DNA from: CAIPBY01 sp041671305 | GTDB taxonomy: Bacteria > Patescibacteriota > Patescibacteriia > 2-01-FULL-39-33 | Assembly: GCA_041671305.1 (NCBI GenBank) | Contig: JBAZBX010000019.1 | Span: 1 to 13,580 of the forward strand | Reading direction: 5' to 3' | Length of the DNA stretch: 13,580 bases | Shown: piece after piece, positions 1 to 7,192 of the stretch | Layout: each line of letters begins with the position of its first letter | Numbering within the stretch: position 1 is the first letter of the stretch | Made by a program: the position numbers and the translations under genes | Notes under the pieces: model-generated | The model's database searches: none | Seen by the model: the letters and a program-made list of their open reading frames with translations, nothing else | What the model was told of the DNA's origin: nothing

Positions 1-109
1 ATGAATGCCAAAAAAACTGCCCCATAGTCTTTTTTACCACTTCAATCAGGGCATAAGAAAAAAATTTTCTACAGCCGTACAGCTTGAATTTTTTCCATAG
101 CATTCTCAT
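1..109 (-). CDS. 5' end of an unidentified gene, cut by the left window edge
   Basis: An open frame begins with ATG at 109-107 and runs 36 codons to the window edge without a stop. Its start overlaps the TGA stop of the upstream glycosyltransferase in an ATGA arrangement, typical of translational coupling. A GGA element at 119-121 lies 9 bases before the ATG. The visible peptide begins MRMLWKKFKLYGCRKFF and is basic and hydrophobic, which would suit a membrane-associated glycosyltransferase or a methyltransferase. There is too little sequence to name a family. Support comes only from the overlap, the frame openness and the operon context. The true end lies outside the window. Confidence 0.6.
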   Translation of the reverse strand, partial: MRMLWKKFKLYGCRKFFSYALIEVVKKTMGQFFWHS

Positions 110-1257
110 AGGACTCTTTCCAAATTATTTTTGAAAATAATATTCCAGTCAAATTGCCTTGAATAATTTATGGCGTTGTCTCTATACTGACGCAAAGTGT
201 CCTCATCTTTACACAAGGATAGAATCGCTTGAACGACTGCATCTTTATTATATTCCACAATAAACCCGCATTTCTTATTTTGAATTTCTTGAGCATTATG
301 GGGGATATTGGTAAGTAAAATGGGCAAGCCAGCCGACAAATAATCCTTTAATTTGGTAGGGTCAGCATAATAAGTCAACATTTTTACCTCTCCGTTATAC
401 ATTGCAATAGCCATAGCGCTGTCTGCCATTATTTCATCAAGCCGGTTTCTGTCTTTAATCCAGCCAGTAAAAGTGATATATTGCTCCAAATTAAGCGTTA
501 CTACTTGATCTCTTAATTTTTTCTCGTATTCGCCTCCTCCGACAACCAAAAAATGAAAATCCGGCAGTTCTTTAACTATTTCACAGATAGCATCTAAAAC
601 CAAATGCACTCCGGAATTTTCTGATAAATTACCCAAGAAAAAAAGCTGACGCTTATTAATCTGATCAAATGGCAACCGCTTCACCTTATCAAACCAAACT
701 CCAATGGGTACTATTTTTTGCCTATTATAAATCTTTTGATTCAACCCCCTTATTTTTTCCCTGCCCTCGGCCATTCTTTGAGATAAATTCCAGGTTTCAT
801 CTGCATATTTAACACAAATCTTATCCAGCCAATGATAGAAATTATTCAAAAACTTATTTCTAAATCTTTCGGGCACATAATCAATGGTATAGAAAATAGT
901 TTTTTTCACTTTACCAATTTTTTTTAAAATTATACCGACTAAACAATTTAAACAATCAACCCCCACAAATAAATCAAAATGGTCTTTTTGCAAAATAATC
1001 CAAAAAAAAGTTGAAAAAACATCCAAAAAATAATTAAAAAATGATATTCGACTCCTGATTTTGAAATTTTTCTTGCTTAAAACAACACCGTCAATTATTA
1101 TCTCAATATATGATTTGCTTCCATCAATTTGCAATGGATGAGCAATGAATAATAACTTTTTAATTTTATTATTCATCAAATAATCTCTCAATGCTTGGGG
1201 CGCTCCATACACCAGATAATGAGTGGCAATAATTATCTTCCTATTTATAATTTCCAT
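106..1257 (-). CDS. Family 4-like (GT-B fold) glycosyltransferase
   Basis: This 383-residue protein has the length and two-domain plan of GT-B glycosyltransferases. It probably transfers a nucleotide-activated sugar to the growing surface glycan at the cytoplasmic face of the membrane. The C-terminal half holds the donor-binding part: LFFLGNLSENSGVHLVLDA (205-223), FHFLVVGGGEYEKKLRD (234-250), ITFTGWI (261-267), and DPTKLKDYLSAGLPIL (299-314), which replaces the usual E-x7-E donor-binding motif. The N-terminal half is poorly conserved, as expected for an acceptor-binding domain, and has a hydrophobic stretch near residues 72-90. The ATG lies inside the last codons of rfbH (17-base overlap), and the stop overlaps the next gene by 4 bases. 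The family call is firm; donor and acceptor are unknown. Confidence 0.85.
   Translation of the reverse strand: MEIINRKIIIATHYLVYGAPQALRDYLMNNKIKKLLFIAHPLQIDGSKSYIEIIIDGVVLSKKNFKIRSRISFFNYFLDVFSTFFWIILQKDHFDLFVGVDCLNCLVGIILKKIGKVKKTIFYTIDYVPERFRNKFLNNFYHWLDKICVKYADETWNLSQRMAEGREKIRGLNQKIYNRQKIVPIGVWFDKVKRLPFDQINKRQLFFLGNLSENSGVHLVLDAICEIVKELPDFHFLVVGGGEYEKKLRDQVVTLNLEQYITFTGWIKDRNRLDEIMADSAMAIAMYNGEVKMLTYYADPTKLKDYLSAGLPILLTNIPHNAQEIQNKKCGFIVEYNKDAVVQAILSLCKDEDTLRQYRDNAINYSRQFDWNIIFKNNLERVL
119..121 (-). promoter_or_regulatory. Possible ribosome binding site for the gene cut by the left edge
   Basis: GGA within GGAAAGAG, in the last codons of the glycosyltransferase gene, is 9 bases before the ATG at 109-107. 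It is one of the few Shine-Dalgarno-like elements in the window and supports that start. Confidence 0.35.
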
Positions 1258-2563
1258 ATTTTTTTAAAAATTCTTCAAAAAACCCAATCACATAATCCAT
1301 CATGTCATTATTCAAGCCTGGATAAACGCCGATCCAAAAAGTTCTATTCATGATCTCATCTGTATTTTTCAAATCTCCGACAACCCTATATTCTATTTTT
1401 CTATCCACAAAAAATGGCTGTTTAACGATATTGCCGGCAAATAATAATCTGGTGCCTATTTTTCTATCATTTAAATATCTTAACAGTTCTTCCCTTAAAA
1501 ATCCAGCCTCGGGATTAACTGTTAATAAGAAACCAAACCAACTCGGATCTGCTCTACTGCTCCAACTGGGCAAGATAAAATATTTATCTAATTTTTTAAA
1601 CGCCTCATAAAGATAAAAAAAATTATCTTTTCTTTTTTGGATAAACCCCGAAAGCTTATCAAGCTGGGCCAAACCTAAGGCTCCGGAGATATCTGTCATT
1701 TTGAAATTATAACCGGTTTCACTATAAGTATATTTATGGTCATATCCTTTTGGCAAGTTGCCCAATTGCCACTCAAAACGGCAATTGCAAGAGTCATCAT
1801 GGCCTGTCGGACACCAACAATCCCTTCCCCAATCGCGCATGGATCTAATTATCTTATTAAGAAGAGGGTCACTAGTGAGTACCGCACCGCCCTCGGCAGT
1901 GGTAATATGATGAGCCGGATAGAAACTAAGTGTTGAAATATGACCGAATGATCCCGTATATCTGCCATCATATTTTGATCCAAGGGCATCACAATTATCC
2001 TCAATTAGCCAAAGATTATTTTTCTGGCAAAAATCCACTACGGCCGATAATTCATATGGATTACCAAGCGTATGGGCGATAAAGACTGCTTTGGTTTTTT
2101 TTGATAAAGCCGCCTCAATACTAATAATCAACGGATTATAAGTACCCAATTCAACATCAATAAAAACCGGCACCAAATTATTCTGAATAATGGGGTTGAC
2201 CGTAGTAGGAAACCCTGCCGCCACAGTTATGACCTCATCACCGGGATTTAATCTTTTTTCTGTCGGCAACTTCATTGATGTAAGACAAGAAATAGCCAAT
2301 AAATTGGCGCTGGATCCAGAATTTACCACTGAACAAAATTCCACTCCGATAAACTCTGATAACTTTTTTTCAAATTCTTGGCAATACTCACCCTCAGTCC
2401 ACCAACCGTCCAAAACTGAAGCAGTCATAGCCACCAGATCTCTTTCATTAAAAATCTTGCCGGAAACCGGTACTGGCGATACGCCAGGGATAAACCTTTT
2501 TTTAGGAAACCTCTGGCTATATTCTTCGCTTATAGCTTGAATGGTTTCTTTATTTAATTCCAT
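1241..2563 (-). CDS. rfbH: CDP-4-dehydro-6-deoxyglucose 3-dehydratase (E1, PMP/[2Fe-2S])
   Basis: RfbH (DdhC, E1) removes the C3 hydroxyl of CDP-4-keto-6-deoxyglucose, giving the precursor of 3,6-dideoxyhexoses such as abequose, paratose, tyvelose and yersiniose. It belongs to the DegT/ArnB aminotransferase fold. In SFYPAHHIT (213-221) the PLP lysine is replaced by histidine (H218), the hallmark of this dehydratase. The iron-sulfur cysteines fit C-x57-C-x-C-x7-C exactly: C191, C249, C251 and C259. The match to enterobacterial RfbH runs along the whole chain (PGDEVITVAAGFPTTVNP, KYTYSETGYN, GTRLLFAGN, MNRTFWIGVYPGL). The ATG at 2563 gives 440 residues, close to the usual 437 or so; a GTG start 29 codons upstream lies deeper in the Nudix gene and adds unrelated residues. 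Turnover requires an electron-donating reductase (DdhD/E3), which is not present here. Confidence 0.96.
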   Translation of the reverse strand: MELNKETIQAISEEYSQRFPKKRFIPGVSPVPVSGKIFNERDLVAMTASVLDGWWTEGEYCQEFEKKLSEFIGVEFCSVVNSGSSANLLAISCLTSMKLPTEKRLNPGDEVITVAAGFPTTVNPIIQNNLVPVFIDVELGTYNPLIISIEAALSKKTKAVFIAHTLGNPYELSAVVDFCQKNNLWLIEDNCDALGSKYDGRYTGSFGHISTLSFYPAHHITTAEGGAVLTSDPLLNKIIRSMRDWGRDCWCPTGHDDSCNCRFEWQLGNLPKGYDHKYTYSETGYNFKMTDISGALGLAQLDKLSGFIQKRKDNFFYLYEAFKKLDKYFILPSWSSRADPSWFGFLLTVNPEAGFLREELLRYLNDRKIGTRLLFAGNIVKQPFFVDRKIEYRVVGDLKNTDEIMNRTFWIGVYPGLNNDMMDYVIGFFEEFLKKYGNYK

Positions 2564-3029
2564 ATTTTTTAATTTTTTGCAATTTATACCATAATTCTCT
2601 ATGCTCTTTAATAATATCCTTGGGCATCTTTCTAAAAAACTTACCGTCAACTGGAGCCATACTAGTAGAACATAAAAAAATAAAGGAGATGCAATGGCCG
2701 CGAGAACCTTTAATATAATTTATAGTAAATAAAAATTTATGTTTATTCAATTTGATACCTAATTCTTTATCGGCTACTTTCTTGATGCGGTCTTCAAAAC
2801 TTTCTCTAAATCTCAATAATCCTCCAGGAAAATGCCAGCCCTTAAACCATTTATCATCTCGCCATGTCAGCAAGATACCTTCTTTGCTGACAATGACCAA
2901 CTCACAAGCCACAAATGGCACAATATTTACTAAGGCATCAAAAACCGGCTGAGGTAACCCTTTGTTTGGACTATCTATCTTTTTTAACAGAAAAGATAAT
3001 CTTTCAATTTCTTTTTTATTTAGAGCCAT
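2550..3029 (-). CDS. Nudix hydrolase with an altered, GDP-mannose-hydrolase-like box
   Basis: This 159-residue Nudix-fold protein has the strand preceding the box (ILLTWRDDKWFKGWHFPGG, 52-70) typical of nucleotide-sugar Nudix enzymes. The Nudix signature G-x5-E-x7-REUxEExGU is only partly kept: G70, E76, E89 and G91 are present, but REUxEE reads KVADKE (84-89). The E. coli GDP-mannose mannosyl hydrolase (NudD/WcaH) departs from the consensus at the same two glutamates, having RLTMAE. That enzyme hydrolyses the glycosidic C1-O bond of a nucleotide sugar. I infer activity on a nucleotide sugar, plausibly a CDP-sugar of this pathway, as hydrolase or editing enzyme. It starts 4 bases after the ThDP enzyme, and its last codons contain the start of rfbH. 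Family is firm, substrate is a guess. Confidence 0.85.
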   Translation of the reverse strand: MALNKKEIERLSFLLKKIDSPNKGLPQPVFDALVNIVPFVACELVIVSKEGILLTWRDDKWFKGWHFPGGLLRFRESFEDRIKKVADKELGIKLNKHKFLFTINYIKGSRGHCISFIFLCSTSMAPVDGKFFRKMPKDIIKEHRELWYKLQKIKKYGIK

Positions 3030-3033
3030 ATTT

Positions 3034-4704
3034 TTATCCTTTAAAATTTCCGGCCACCCATCTGCCGAGCATTGGCTGGTTTGGATCGAGCATTAGTTCA
3101 CAGACAATAGGGCCGTCATGTTCCATGACCTTTTTAAGTTTATCCAATTCATTGTCATTATTTATTCTTTCATAGGCCAATCCCCAAGCCGGGATAAGCC
3201 GGCTGAAATCCGGCAAAGTAACCCCCGAAGAAGGATCCGAAGCAGAAATCTTATCAAAAAATCTCAAGTGAGTGCCGCGAATAGAATAATAACCGTTATT
3301 ATTAAAAATAAATATTTTTATAGGCATTTTATGACACGCTACTGTTTGCAACTCTTGAATATTAAGCATTATGGAACCATCTCCCTCCATACAAATAACT
3401 GACTTCTTGCCATCAGCGATACAAGCGCCCAAAGCCATGGGCAAGCCTGAACCCATGTGGCCTAATCCCGCATTGGTCATAAATCTCTGTCCATGAACTA
3501 TTTTGAGCGCTTGATGCGGAGCAACGCTGGCCATGCCGTTGGCAGTAGCAACAGTCATCTGGCCAGAAAATTTGCCGAGTTCATTTATAAATTTATAAAC
3601 ATTAAGAAAATGTTTTTCGACTGGATATTCATCTGAACTGACTAATTTAACCTGAACATCCCACCTATTCAACCTTATATCTTGTTTATATAGTTCTTCC
3701 AAAAAAACTTTGGCGTCGCAATTTACCGGCACATCTATATTCACCGTTTTTTTAATCATTTCATGGGCGTCAATATCAACCATAATTTTCTTTGCACCAA
3801 TGGCAAATTTATCATAGTCAAAAGAAGTTTGAGTCAGTTGTAGTCGTTCTCCTATTACCAATAATAAATCACAATTATCAACAGCATAATTAGCCGACTC
3901 ATTTCCGGGCATGCCTTGTCTGCCCAAATAATAAGGATAATCATAAGTAACTAAATCATCCGCGGTAAAAATTGGAGTGACTACATTGATTTTTATTTTT
4001 TCAAGCACCTGCCATAGTATTTCTTCACCACCAGCAAGACGGATGCCGTTGCCGGCCATAAGCAAGGGTCTTTTTGCCTCTTGCAAAAGCTTAACAATTT
4101 TCAATATTAATTCTGAGTCAAGCGTGAGTTGTTTTTCTTCCAATTCAGCAGGATCAAATAACTTCAAATTATCCGGCTCTATTTCTGCCGCTTGAACATC
4201 CAAAGGAATCTCCACAAAAACCGGGCCTGGACGGCCATGAGTCGCGAGATACAAAGCTTTTTCCAAATGATAGCGTATTTCATTTTCATTCTCAACGGTC
4301 ACAGCATATTTAGTTACCGGCCTGACAATATCAATAACATTTAATTCTTGGAAACCAATTTGCCGAACTTGCAAAATGCCATTTTCCCTTGGCGTGATAT
4401 TATCGCGTTTTACTTGTCCGCCAATAACCATTATAGAGATACTGTCCAACCAAGCGCCGGCCATACCAGTGACAGCATTAGTGCCTCCGGGGCCGGTAGT
4501 GACAATAGCAACTCCTGGATAATTTTTAATTCTGCTATAACCTTCAGCGGCAATAACCGCGGCCTGTTCATGATGGCAACAAACAACCCTTAAATTAGAT
4601 TTAGAAACTGAATCAACTAGATGCATAATGCCACCACCGGACAATAAAAAAACAGAATCGCCAATTCCTTCCAAAAACTTTGCTACATAATCACTCAGCT
4701 TCAT
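3034..4704 (-). CDS. Thiamine-diphosphate-dependent carboligase (acetolactate synthase/YerE type)
   Basis: At 556 residues this is a full-length ThDP enzyme with the three domains of the acetolactate synthase family. The N-terminal Pyr domain carries the catalytic glutamate in CCHHEQAAV (E46) and the turn TTGPGGTNAVTG (69-80). FQELNVIDIVRPVTKY (118-133) resembles acetohydroxyacid synthase, favouring a carboligase over a simple decarboxylase. The middle domain has the cofactor-binding-like segment around GRQGMPGNESANYAV (261-275). The C-terminal PP domain has the ThDP/Mg motif EGDGS (440-444) followed by NNNGYY (468-473). No regulatory-subunit gene is nearby, so a role in valine/isoleucine synthesis is unlikely. 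Between rfbG and rfbH the best model is YerE, which moves the two-carbon unit of pyruvate to C4 of CDP-4-keto-3,6-dideoxyglucose. The family is certain; the YerE-like role is inference from context. Confidence 0.9.
   Translation of the reverse strand: MKLSDYVAKFLEGIGDSVFLLSGGGIMHLVDSVSKSNLRVVCCHHEQAAVIAAEGYSRIKNYPGVAIVTTGPGGTNAVTGMAGAWLDSISIMVIGGQVKRDNITPRENGILQVRQIGFQELNVIDIVRPVTKYAVTVENENEIRYHLEKALYLATHGRPGPVFVEIPLDVQAAEIEPDNLKLFDPAELEEKQLTLDSELILKIVKLLQEAKRPLLMAGNGIRLAGGEEILWQVLEKIKINVVTPIFTADDLVTYDYPYYLGRQGMPGNESANYAVDNCDLLLVIGERLQLTQTSFDYDKFAIGAKKIMVDIDAHEMIKKTVNIDVPVNCDAKVFLEELYKQDIRLNRWDVQVKLVSSDEYPVEKHFLNVYKFINELGKFSGQMTVATANGMASVAPHQALKIVHGQRFMTNAGLGHMGSGLPMALGACIADGKKSVICMEGDGSIMLNIQELQTVACHKMPIKIFIFNNNGYYSIRGTHLRFFDKISASDPSSGVTLPDFSRLIPAWGLAYERINNDNELDKLKKVMEHDGPIVCELMLDPNQPMLGRWVAGNFKG
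3037..3042 (-). promoter_or_regulatory. Ribosome binding site of the Nudix gene
   Basis: AAAGGA in the last two sense codons of the ThDP-enzyme gene sits 7 bases before the ATG at 3029. It is the clearest Shine-Dalgarno match in the window and decides this start. Confidence 0.6.
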
Positions 4705-4718
4705 AATTATAAATTTAT

Positions 4719-5639
4719 TTATGAAATCAAATAATCTATGGCCTTATGGACTCTAGCTACTGGCGATAAATCATCATTTAATAAAATATAAGGCGGGGAT
4801 TGTAAGTCTTCTTTCACCTTAACAAACTCATCTAAATTAGTAAAACTATAAGGAAAACTCAATAGTCCAATATCATTGCCACAGGGCATATCACCAAATG
4901 TCGCCACCTCATTCTCTTTCAATCCCATAACATTTAATATGGTTTTAATAGCTACGGCCTTGCCATCCTCTTCCGATCTTCTAGTGATATGGACATAGGT
5001 GTCGTCACCGGCCACAGCGTGATAATACCCACCCAGTTCAACATTTAATGCTGTTACAACTTTCCCATGCAAGGATTTATCTTTGGGCAAAACAAAAGTA
5101 ACCTTGGCCTCCTCAGTAAAAAACTCTCCATTATACGGCCGGCAAACATCAATAATTTCATTGGGAATATAGCCACCCCAATCATCCTGCAAAAATTTTC
5201 TGAAAGTTTCTAATCCTTTTTCCGCTAGATCGCCTACACCAATTCCTAAATCATCACATACTTTCCGACCAGCTTCTACAACGCGTAAAATATGCTCTAA
5301 CTTGAAACCATTATTATAAATCAAGCGCGGTCCATATTTTTTTATTTCATATAAAGTAGCGCCATTGCCACCTGCCACAAAACAAGGAATAGACAAATTA
5401 TTAGTAATAAGTAAATCCATAAGTGGCGGAACCAACATCTTCAGCGCCGTAGCTGCTCTGGCCGTGATAAATGCAACTGATTTGCCATTGGCCAAAATTC
5501 TCTCTACTAATTCAAATACCTGGGGTTGCTTGAATTGATCGCCATCACTGACAGTGCCATCATAATCCAGGCCGAATAACCTTATAAGTGATTTTGCTTC
5601 ATCTAATTTTTGAACTGTTAGAAATTGGTTGCCCGGCAT
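4719..5639 (-). CDS. Cof-type HAD-superfamily sugar phosphatase
   Basis: This 306-residue HAD phosphohydrolase has motif I FGLDYDGTVSDGD (22-34; nucleophile D25, acid/base D27), motif II FITARAA (57-63; T59), motif III lysine in EDGKAVAIKTIL (K227) and motif IV ATFGDMPCGNDIGLL (246-260). About 140 residues lie between motifs II and III, a C2-type cap as in Cof/sucrose-phosphatase-like enzymes that act on sugar phosphates. It follows the NeuB-like synthase by 12 bases. That pairing recalls pathways where a phosphorylated sugar acid (KDN-9-phosphate or Neu5Ac-9-phosphate type) is made first and then dephosphorylated. The exact substrate cannot be read from the sequence. The ATG at 5639 leaves about 20 residues before motif I and has no clear Shine-Dalgarno element. 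Confidence 0.88.
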   Translation of the reverse strand: MPGNQFLTVQKLDEAKSLIRLFGLDYDGTVSDGDQFKQPQVFELVERILANGKSVAFITARAATALKMLVPPLMDLLITNNLSIPCFVAGGNGATLYEIKKYGPRLIYNNGFKLEHILRVVEAGRKVCDDLGIGVGDLAEKGLETFRKFLQDDWGGYIPNEIIDVCRPYNGEFFTEEAKVTFVLPKDKSLHGKVVTALNVELGGYYHAVAGDDTYVHITRRSEEDGKAVAIKTILNVMGLKENEVATFGDMPCGNDIGLLSFPYSFTNLDEFVKVKEDLQSPPYILLNDDLSPVARVHKAIDYLIS

Positions 5640-5651
5640 AAAAAATAAAAA

Positions 5652-7184
5652 TTAAATGATCCAATAAGTCAAAACCGTTTTGCGATTTTTATTTCGGGTA
5701 ATCTCTTCATCTATATAATATGAGTCATTGGGATAATGGGTGGTGGAAATTTCCTCAAAAATACAACCGTCTTTGGAAGAAAAAGAATGTGGCACTCCCC
5801 TTTCCAGGGTTATAATATCTCCCGCTTTCGATTCAATCGATTTATCACCGACAATAAATGTCGCATTCCCATATAATATATGGAATGTTTCTTCTTTGAC
5901 TCGATGGCAATGAGCCGGATGCTGCTGACCAGGCAAAAGAACGATTAATTTTTTGCAGTATTCGCGATTTATGCAAGTAATCAAACTAGCTCCAATCTCA
6001 TAAAATTTATCTATGCCATAATGATGAGACAATTCAAAATCCCATTCATTAGATATGGCAATATTAGCCTTTTTAAGCAACTCATTTATCTTATTCACTG
6101 CTACATATACTTTTTCACGAATATCCAAACGCTCAACATCGGCCGTTAAAATCGATTCATTTTTATTAAAATCACGGCAAGCAGTAAAAATTGTGTACTT
6201 AGACATCTCATTGGCCAAAATTTGTCCTGCTTGATTGGGAAAAGCGAAAAAAGCATTTTTTATTTCTACATGATCGCCTTTTTTAATATCACCAGCCGCA
6301 AAAACCCCTCTTTGAAATTGGCGAATATCCGCCAGTTCTTCTTTTGAAAAATCATGTCGGCGACCAGACACACCGCAAGCAGCTAATGCCTCCTTGGCCG
6401 ATTCTAACCAACTTCTAACCTGTGTTGGAGTAGCTGAATAGGCATTTTTTGGGTATTTGTCGGTTTCAACCGCCACATGCTTTTCAAGAATTATGGATCC
6501 CTTGGCAATCGCTAATTTTACGGCTTCAAAATTATCGGGTGACTCATGAGTCGAATAACCAATAGTTACACCGGGATATCTTTCCTCAAGCAGAGTAATC
6601 TGATTAAGTTGCAAGTTATTATTGCTGGTCGGATACTGCCCAACGCAATGCATAATGGCGAATTTCTTATTGCGGTGTTTAAAAAAACTGACTACCTTAT
6701 CAATCTCTTCGAATGTTACCCCGCCCGTGGAAATTATTATCGGCTTATCCTGTTTAGCGATTGTTTCCAGTAGCGGCCAATCATTAAAAGAAGCACTCGC
6801 CACTTTGATTATATCGTAATCATGTTTGACTATATTTTCGACCGATTTCTCATCAAACGGAGTACAAATAGAAATAAAACCTAACTTTTGAGCTTCATTC
6901 TTTAGAATCAAAAATTCTTCCCCATTCAATCGCGTCTCCGAAAATCGCTTAATATATTTAAGATCTATGCGCTCCTTGAAATCAGGGTGAATAAAGGTAT
7001 CCAAATCCCGATATTGAAATTTAAAAGCGAACAAAAAATCAAAATCCTTACTCACTTCATGAATTTCCCGGATAATCTTAAGGCCATGCTCCACATCGCC
7101 CATGTGGTTGTTGGCCATTTCAAAAATAAATAACGGTTTAACTTCTTCCCCCTCCTGCTCGAAAATCTGATTGATGTTTTCCAT
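5652..7184 (-). CDS. NeuB-like sugar-acid synthase fused to SAF and cupin domains
   Basis: The 510 residues hold three parts. Residues 15-275 form the NeuB TIM barrel, which condenses phosphoenolpyruvate with a sugar aldehyde: FIFEMANNHMGD (19-30), FKFQYRD (54-60), ICTPFDEKSV (106-115), IKVASASFNDWPLLE (126-140), IISTGGV (150-156), GYSTHE (209-214) and EKHVAVE (234-240). Residues 285-355 are the SAF (antifreeze-like) domain, with RGVFAAGDIKKGDHV (292-306). Residues 395-500 are a cupin: H425, H427 and E431/E432, G439, then GDIITLERGVPHSF (455-468). Standard NeuB ends after SAF near 340-350 residues, so the cupin is an extra module, perhaps a sugar isomerase, epimerase or binding domain. The substrate-binding segment KYPKNAYSATP (243-253) departs from the usual NeuB wording, so N-acetylmannosamine need not be the substrate. 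Eight bases separate it from the epimerase gene. Confidence 0.9.
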   Translation of the reverse strand: MENINQIFEQEGEEVKPLFIFEMANNHMGDVEHGLKIIREIHEVSKDFDFLFAFKFQYRDLDTFIHPDFKERIDLKYIKRFSETRLNGEEFLILKNEAQKLGFISICTPFDEKSVENIVKHDYDIIKVASASFNDWPLLETIAKQDKPIIISTGGVTFEEIDKVVSFFKHRNKKFAIMHCVGQYPTSNNNLQLNQITLLEERYPGVTIGYSTHESPDNFEAVKLAIAKGSIILEKHVAVETDKYPKNAYSATPTQVRSWLESAKEALAACGVSGRRHDFSKEELADIRQFQRGVFAAGDIKKGDHVEIKNAFFAFPNQAGQILANEMSKYTIFTACRDFNKNESILTADVERLDIREKVYVAVNKINELLKKANIAISNEWDFELSHHYGIDKFYEIGASLITCINREYCKKLIVLLPGQQHPAHCHRVKEETFHILYGNATFIVGDKSIESKAGDIITLERGVPHSFSSKDGCIFEEISTTHYPNDSYYIDEEITRNKNRKTVLTYWII

Positions 7185-7192
7185 ATTATCTT

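Noticed and set aside
2190..2540. Plus-strand open frame of 116 codons, and other plus-strand frames such as 1350-1610, 2915-3175 and 3977-4195
   Set aside because: Each lies antisense to a strongly conserved enzyme gene and shows no recognisable domain. They are chance frames opposite real coding sequence.
2564..2650. Upstream GTG start for rfbH adding 29 residues (MTVSFLERC...)
   Set aside because: The extra residues are an out-of-frame reading of the Nudix gene and have no counterpart in RfbH proteins. The ATG at 2563 gives the family length and N-terminus.
3034..4704. ThDP enzyme as the biosynthetic acetolactate synthase large subunit (IlvB)
   Set aside because: There is no small regulatory subunit (IlvH/N) or other branched-chain amino acid gene nearby, and the operon is entirely glycan-related. 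A carboligase role on a sugar fits better, though general family resemblance to IlvB is clear.
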